Virus record (IMG/VR): IMGVR_UViG_3300025880_000116
Location: 1 to 23,758 of that record
DNA: 23,758 bases
Direction: 5' to 3' (one strand)
From: a virus
In this document: piece by piece, positions 22,260 through 23,758 of the stretch
Layout of the letters: each line of letters starts with the position of its first letter
Numbering within the stretch: position 1 is the first letter of the stretch
Notes under the pieces: model-generated
The model's database searches: none
Seen by the model: the letters and a program-made list of their open reading frames with translations, nothing else
Told to the model about the DNA's origin: nothing
Translations under genes and position numbers: made by a program

Positions 22260-22453
22260 GTAAGAACGTTTTTAAAGAAATGCGTAACGCCGAAATCGTT
22301 CACATGATCGATCAAAGGCACATGACAAAAACAGCGGTGGCTAAGTGGTTCAACATTAGCAAGCAGCGCGTCTGGCAGATTTACCAAAGGGAGAAAGAAA
22401 GTGTTCAGGATATTCGGCCCACCGGGGACGGGGAAGACAACTCGACTTCTTAA
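22256..22453 (+). CDS. Small helix-turn-helix protein
   Basis: This 65-aa protein starts at TTG, its last two start-codon bases being the first two of the primase stop (TTGA overlap). Residues 13-47 (AEIVHMIDQRHMTKTAVAKWFNISKQRVWQIYQRE) read as two helices followed by a classic turn and recognition helix: the first helix with T-K-T-A-V-A, a turn at F-N-I-S, and the recognition helix K-Q-R-V-W-Q-I-Y. This resembles homeodomain-like or sigma region 4-like HTH proteins. The last part is polar and overlaps the helicase start by 53 bases in another frame. It could regulate phage promoters, including the divergent one at 19241-19288, or bind replication origins. It has no effector domain. Confidence 0.65.
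   Translation: MSKNVFKEMRNAEIVHMIDQRHMTKTAVAKWFNISKQRVWQIYQREKESVQDIRPTGDGEDNSTS
22388..22393 (+). promoter_or_regulatory. Ribosome binding site supporting the GTG start of the UvrD-type helicase
   Basis: AGGGAG lies seven bases before GTG 22401, within the HTH gene. The first ATG in the helicase frame, at 22455, would remove the Walker A motif, so GTG is required. Confidence 0.7.
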
Positions 22454-23758
22454 TATGGTCGATGACGCCCTCCAGAAGGGTGTCGAACCTCGCAGCATTG
22501 CTTTCTTAGCCTTTACACGCAAAGCGGCCAATGAGGCCAAAGAACGCGCGGCCAAACGTTTTAACCTAGACCCAAAGAAAGACCTATTCTACTTCAGAAC
22601 CCTGCACAGTCTGGCGCTGACCTGTTCCGACATTCGGACAGAGCAAGTCATGCAGGACGAAAACTACAGAGAACTTTCTGAAAAGATGGGCGTGGAGCTT
22701 CAGATCACCCGTTCAAACAGCTTTGACGACGATCTTCCCGATATAACAAAAGCCACAGACCCCATCTTAGGCATGATAAACCTTGCCAGAATGCGTAAAG
22801 TGGCTCTCCGTGACCAGTACAATTCTATGGATAGCCAGATTGAGTGGAACATCATCAAGTATGTGGACGAATGCTTGCGCAGCTACAAAGAAAACCTAGA
22901 GATGTATGACTTTACAGACATGCTCGAAAGCTTTCCAGAAGAGGGTTTCCGCTCGTGCCCCGCGTTTAAACTCTGCTTTGTAGATGAGGCGCAAGACCTG
23001 TCACCTATTCAGTGGGACATTGCTCATATTTTGGATGAAAAATCTGACCGCATGTATTGCGCTGGGGACGATGACCAAGCTATCTATAGGTGGGCTGGGG
23101 CAGACGTAGATCACTTCATTAACCTCGACGGTGGGTCAGAGACCCTGTCTCAGTCCTACCGCATACCGCTAGAGGTGCACCGCCTCGCAGAACGGGTAGT
23201 GGGACGCATAGATAAAAGGTTCCTAAAAGATTATGAACCCCGAGTGGATAGCCTCGGATCAGTGCGCCGCATCTTTAGTATCGAAGAGATGGACATGTCA
23301 GAAGGATCGTGGCTCGTGCTTGCTCAAGCCGGATACCAACTACAGCCCGTATCTACCGAACTAAAATCCAGCGGATACCTGTACGAATACCGCGGCCATC
23401 GGTCCATATCAGAAAAGCTAAGTGACGCCGTGAACGGTTGGGAGCAACTGCGTAAAGGTAGAGATATACCCGGCGCAACCGCTAGAAAAATCTATGCCTA
23501 CATGTCAGTCGGGGATCGTATCACCCGAGGGTTTAAAAAACTGCCCGGTTTGGAAGACCAAGACTTGGTTAACATGCAAGCCTTGATCGTTAACCATGGC
23601 TTATTGGCAGACCCCAACATGATCTGGTCAGAGGCAATGAACAAAATACCAGACGGGGACAGGGCATATGTAACCGCGCTTCTGCGTCGGGGGGAAAAGT
23701 TTAATGGTGAGCCCAGAATAACGGTCTCTACCATCCACGGGGCAAAAGGTGGGGAAGC
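22401..23758 (+). CDS. UvrD/Rep-type superfamily 1 helicase (partial, runs off the window)
   Basis: From GTG 22401 the frame stays open to the last base, giving 452 residues without a stop. All SF1A motifs up to V are present in order: Walker A GPPGTGKTT directly at the N-terminus (residues 6-14), Ia AFTRKAANEAK, RTLHSLA, Walker B CFVDEAQDLSPIQ, motif III GDDDQAIYRWAGAD, motif IV QSYRIP, and TVSTIHGAKGGE at the window end. The usual HGAKG-L-E of UvrD is HGAKGGE here, a variant I associate with phage helicases. Family members are usually about 500-700 aa, so motif VI and the end lie just outside. It is a 3'-5' DNA helicase by family. Since the primase lacks a helicase domain, it may help the replication fork or recombination. 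It overlaps the HTH gene by 53 bases. Confidence 0.9.
   Translation, partial: MFRIFGPPGTGKTTRLLNMVDDALQKGVEPRSIAFLAFTRKAANEAKERAAKRFNLDPKKDLFYFRTLHSLALTCSDIRTEQVMQDENYRELSEKMGVELQITRSNSFDDDLPDITKATDPILGMINLARMRKVALRDQYNSMDSQIEWNIIKYVDECLRSYKENLEMYDFTDMLESFPEEGFRSCPAFKLCFVDEAQDLSPIQWDIAHILDEKSDRMYCAGDDDQAIYRWAGADVDHFINLDGGSETLSQSYRIPLEVHRLAERVVGRIDKRFLKDYEPRVDSLGSVRRIFSIEEMDMSEGSWLVLAQAGYQLQPVSTELKSSGYLYEYRGHRSISEKLSDAVNGWEQLRKGRDIPGATARKIYAYMSVGDRITRGFKKLPGLEDQDLVNMQALIVNHGLLADPNMIWSEAMNKIPDGDRAYVTALLRRGEKFNGEPRITVSTIHGAKGGE

Noticed and set aside
1-23758. tRNA genes, CRISPR arrays, insertion sequences, attachment sites, integrase or lysis cassette
   Set aside because: None was found on reading both strands: no clover-leaf-like segment, no regularly spaced identical repeats, no transposase or integrase motifs, and no holin-endolysin pair apart from the virion transglycosylase.

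Overview
The window is 23.8 kb of a tailed double-stranded DNA phage genome, or a prophage or metagenomic contig of one. The evidence is a run of virion genes followed by a replication module, almost all on one strand, with genes packed end to start or overlapping by a few bases. Several proteins carry signatures I associate with short-tailed marine phages: a tail fibre ending in a G-rich VRIIWPG/R-FPST motif, several very large Ala/Gln/Glu-rich internal virion proteins, and a TOTE-like archaeo-eukaryotic primase. Base composition looks intermediate, so an AT-rich SAR11-type host seems less likely than another marine alphaproteobacterium. That host guess is weak. No integrase, terminase, capsid, portal, polymerase, lysis gene, tRNA or CRISPR is visible here.

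Layout. (1) 1-3109: tail-tip region with the end of a tail fibre, a tail-assembly-chaperone-like protein, a large beta-rich tail protein of P22 gp10/nozzle type, a 98-aa protein and a small zinc-ribbon protein. (2) 3184-17808: six virion genes (464, 640, 1079, 1553, 456 and 685 aa), each starting within or next to the stop codon of the one before. They look like an internal or ejection protein set: a glycine-zipper membrane-active candidate, a helical protein with 18-residue repeats, a charged coiled-coil protein, a giant protein, a low-complexity protein, and an enzyme with a HExxH peptidase-like N-terminus and a lytic transglycosylase C-terminus. (3) 17789-19228, minus strand: a compact SNF2-type helicase that overlaps the last virion gene tail to tail. 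(4) 19229-19326: a compact bidirectional promoter with a 7-bp inverted repeat. (5) 19327-23758: a replication module with a coiled-coil protein of Gam/Gp157-like layout, an SSB-like protein ending in DIPF, an AEP primase, a small HTH protein and a UvrD-type helicase cut by the window end.

How they may work together. The right-hand genes would prime, coat and unwind DNA early in infection. The left-hand genes build the tail tip and a large protein set probably carried in the virion to breach the cell wall and membrane during genome entry. The most unusual points are the peptidase-like/transglycosylase fusion, a recurring Gly-Gly motif shared by several virion proteins, precise helical repeats (18 and 33 residues), a divergent promoter with an operator-like palindrome, and a cUACGg hairpin between the SSB and primase genes.
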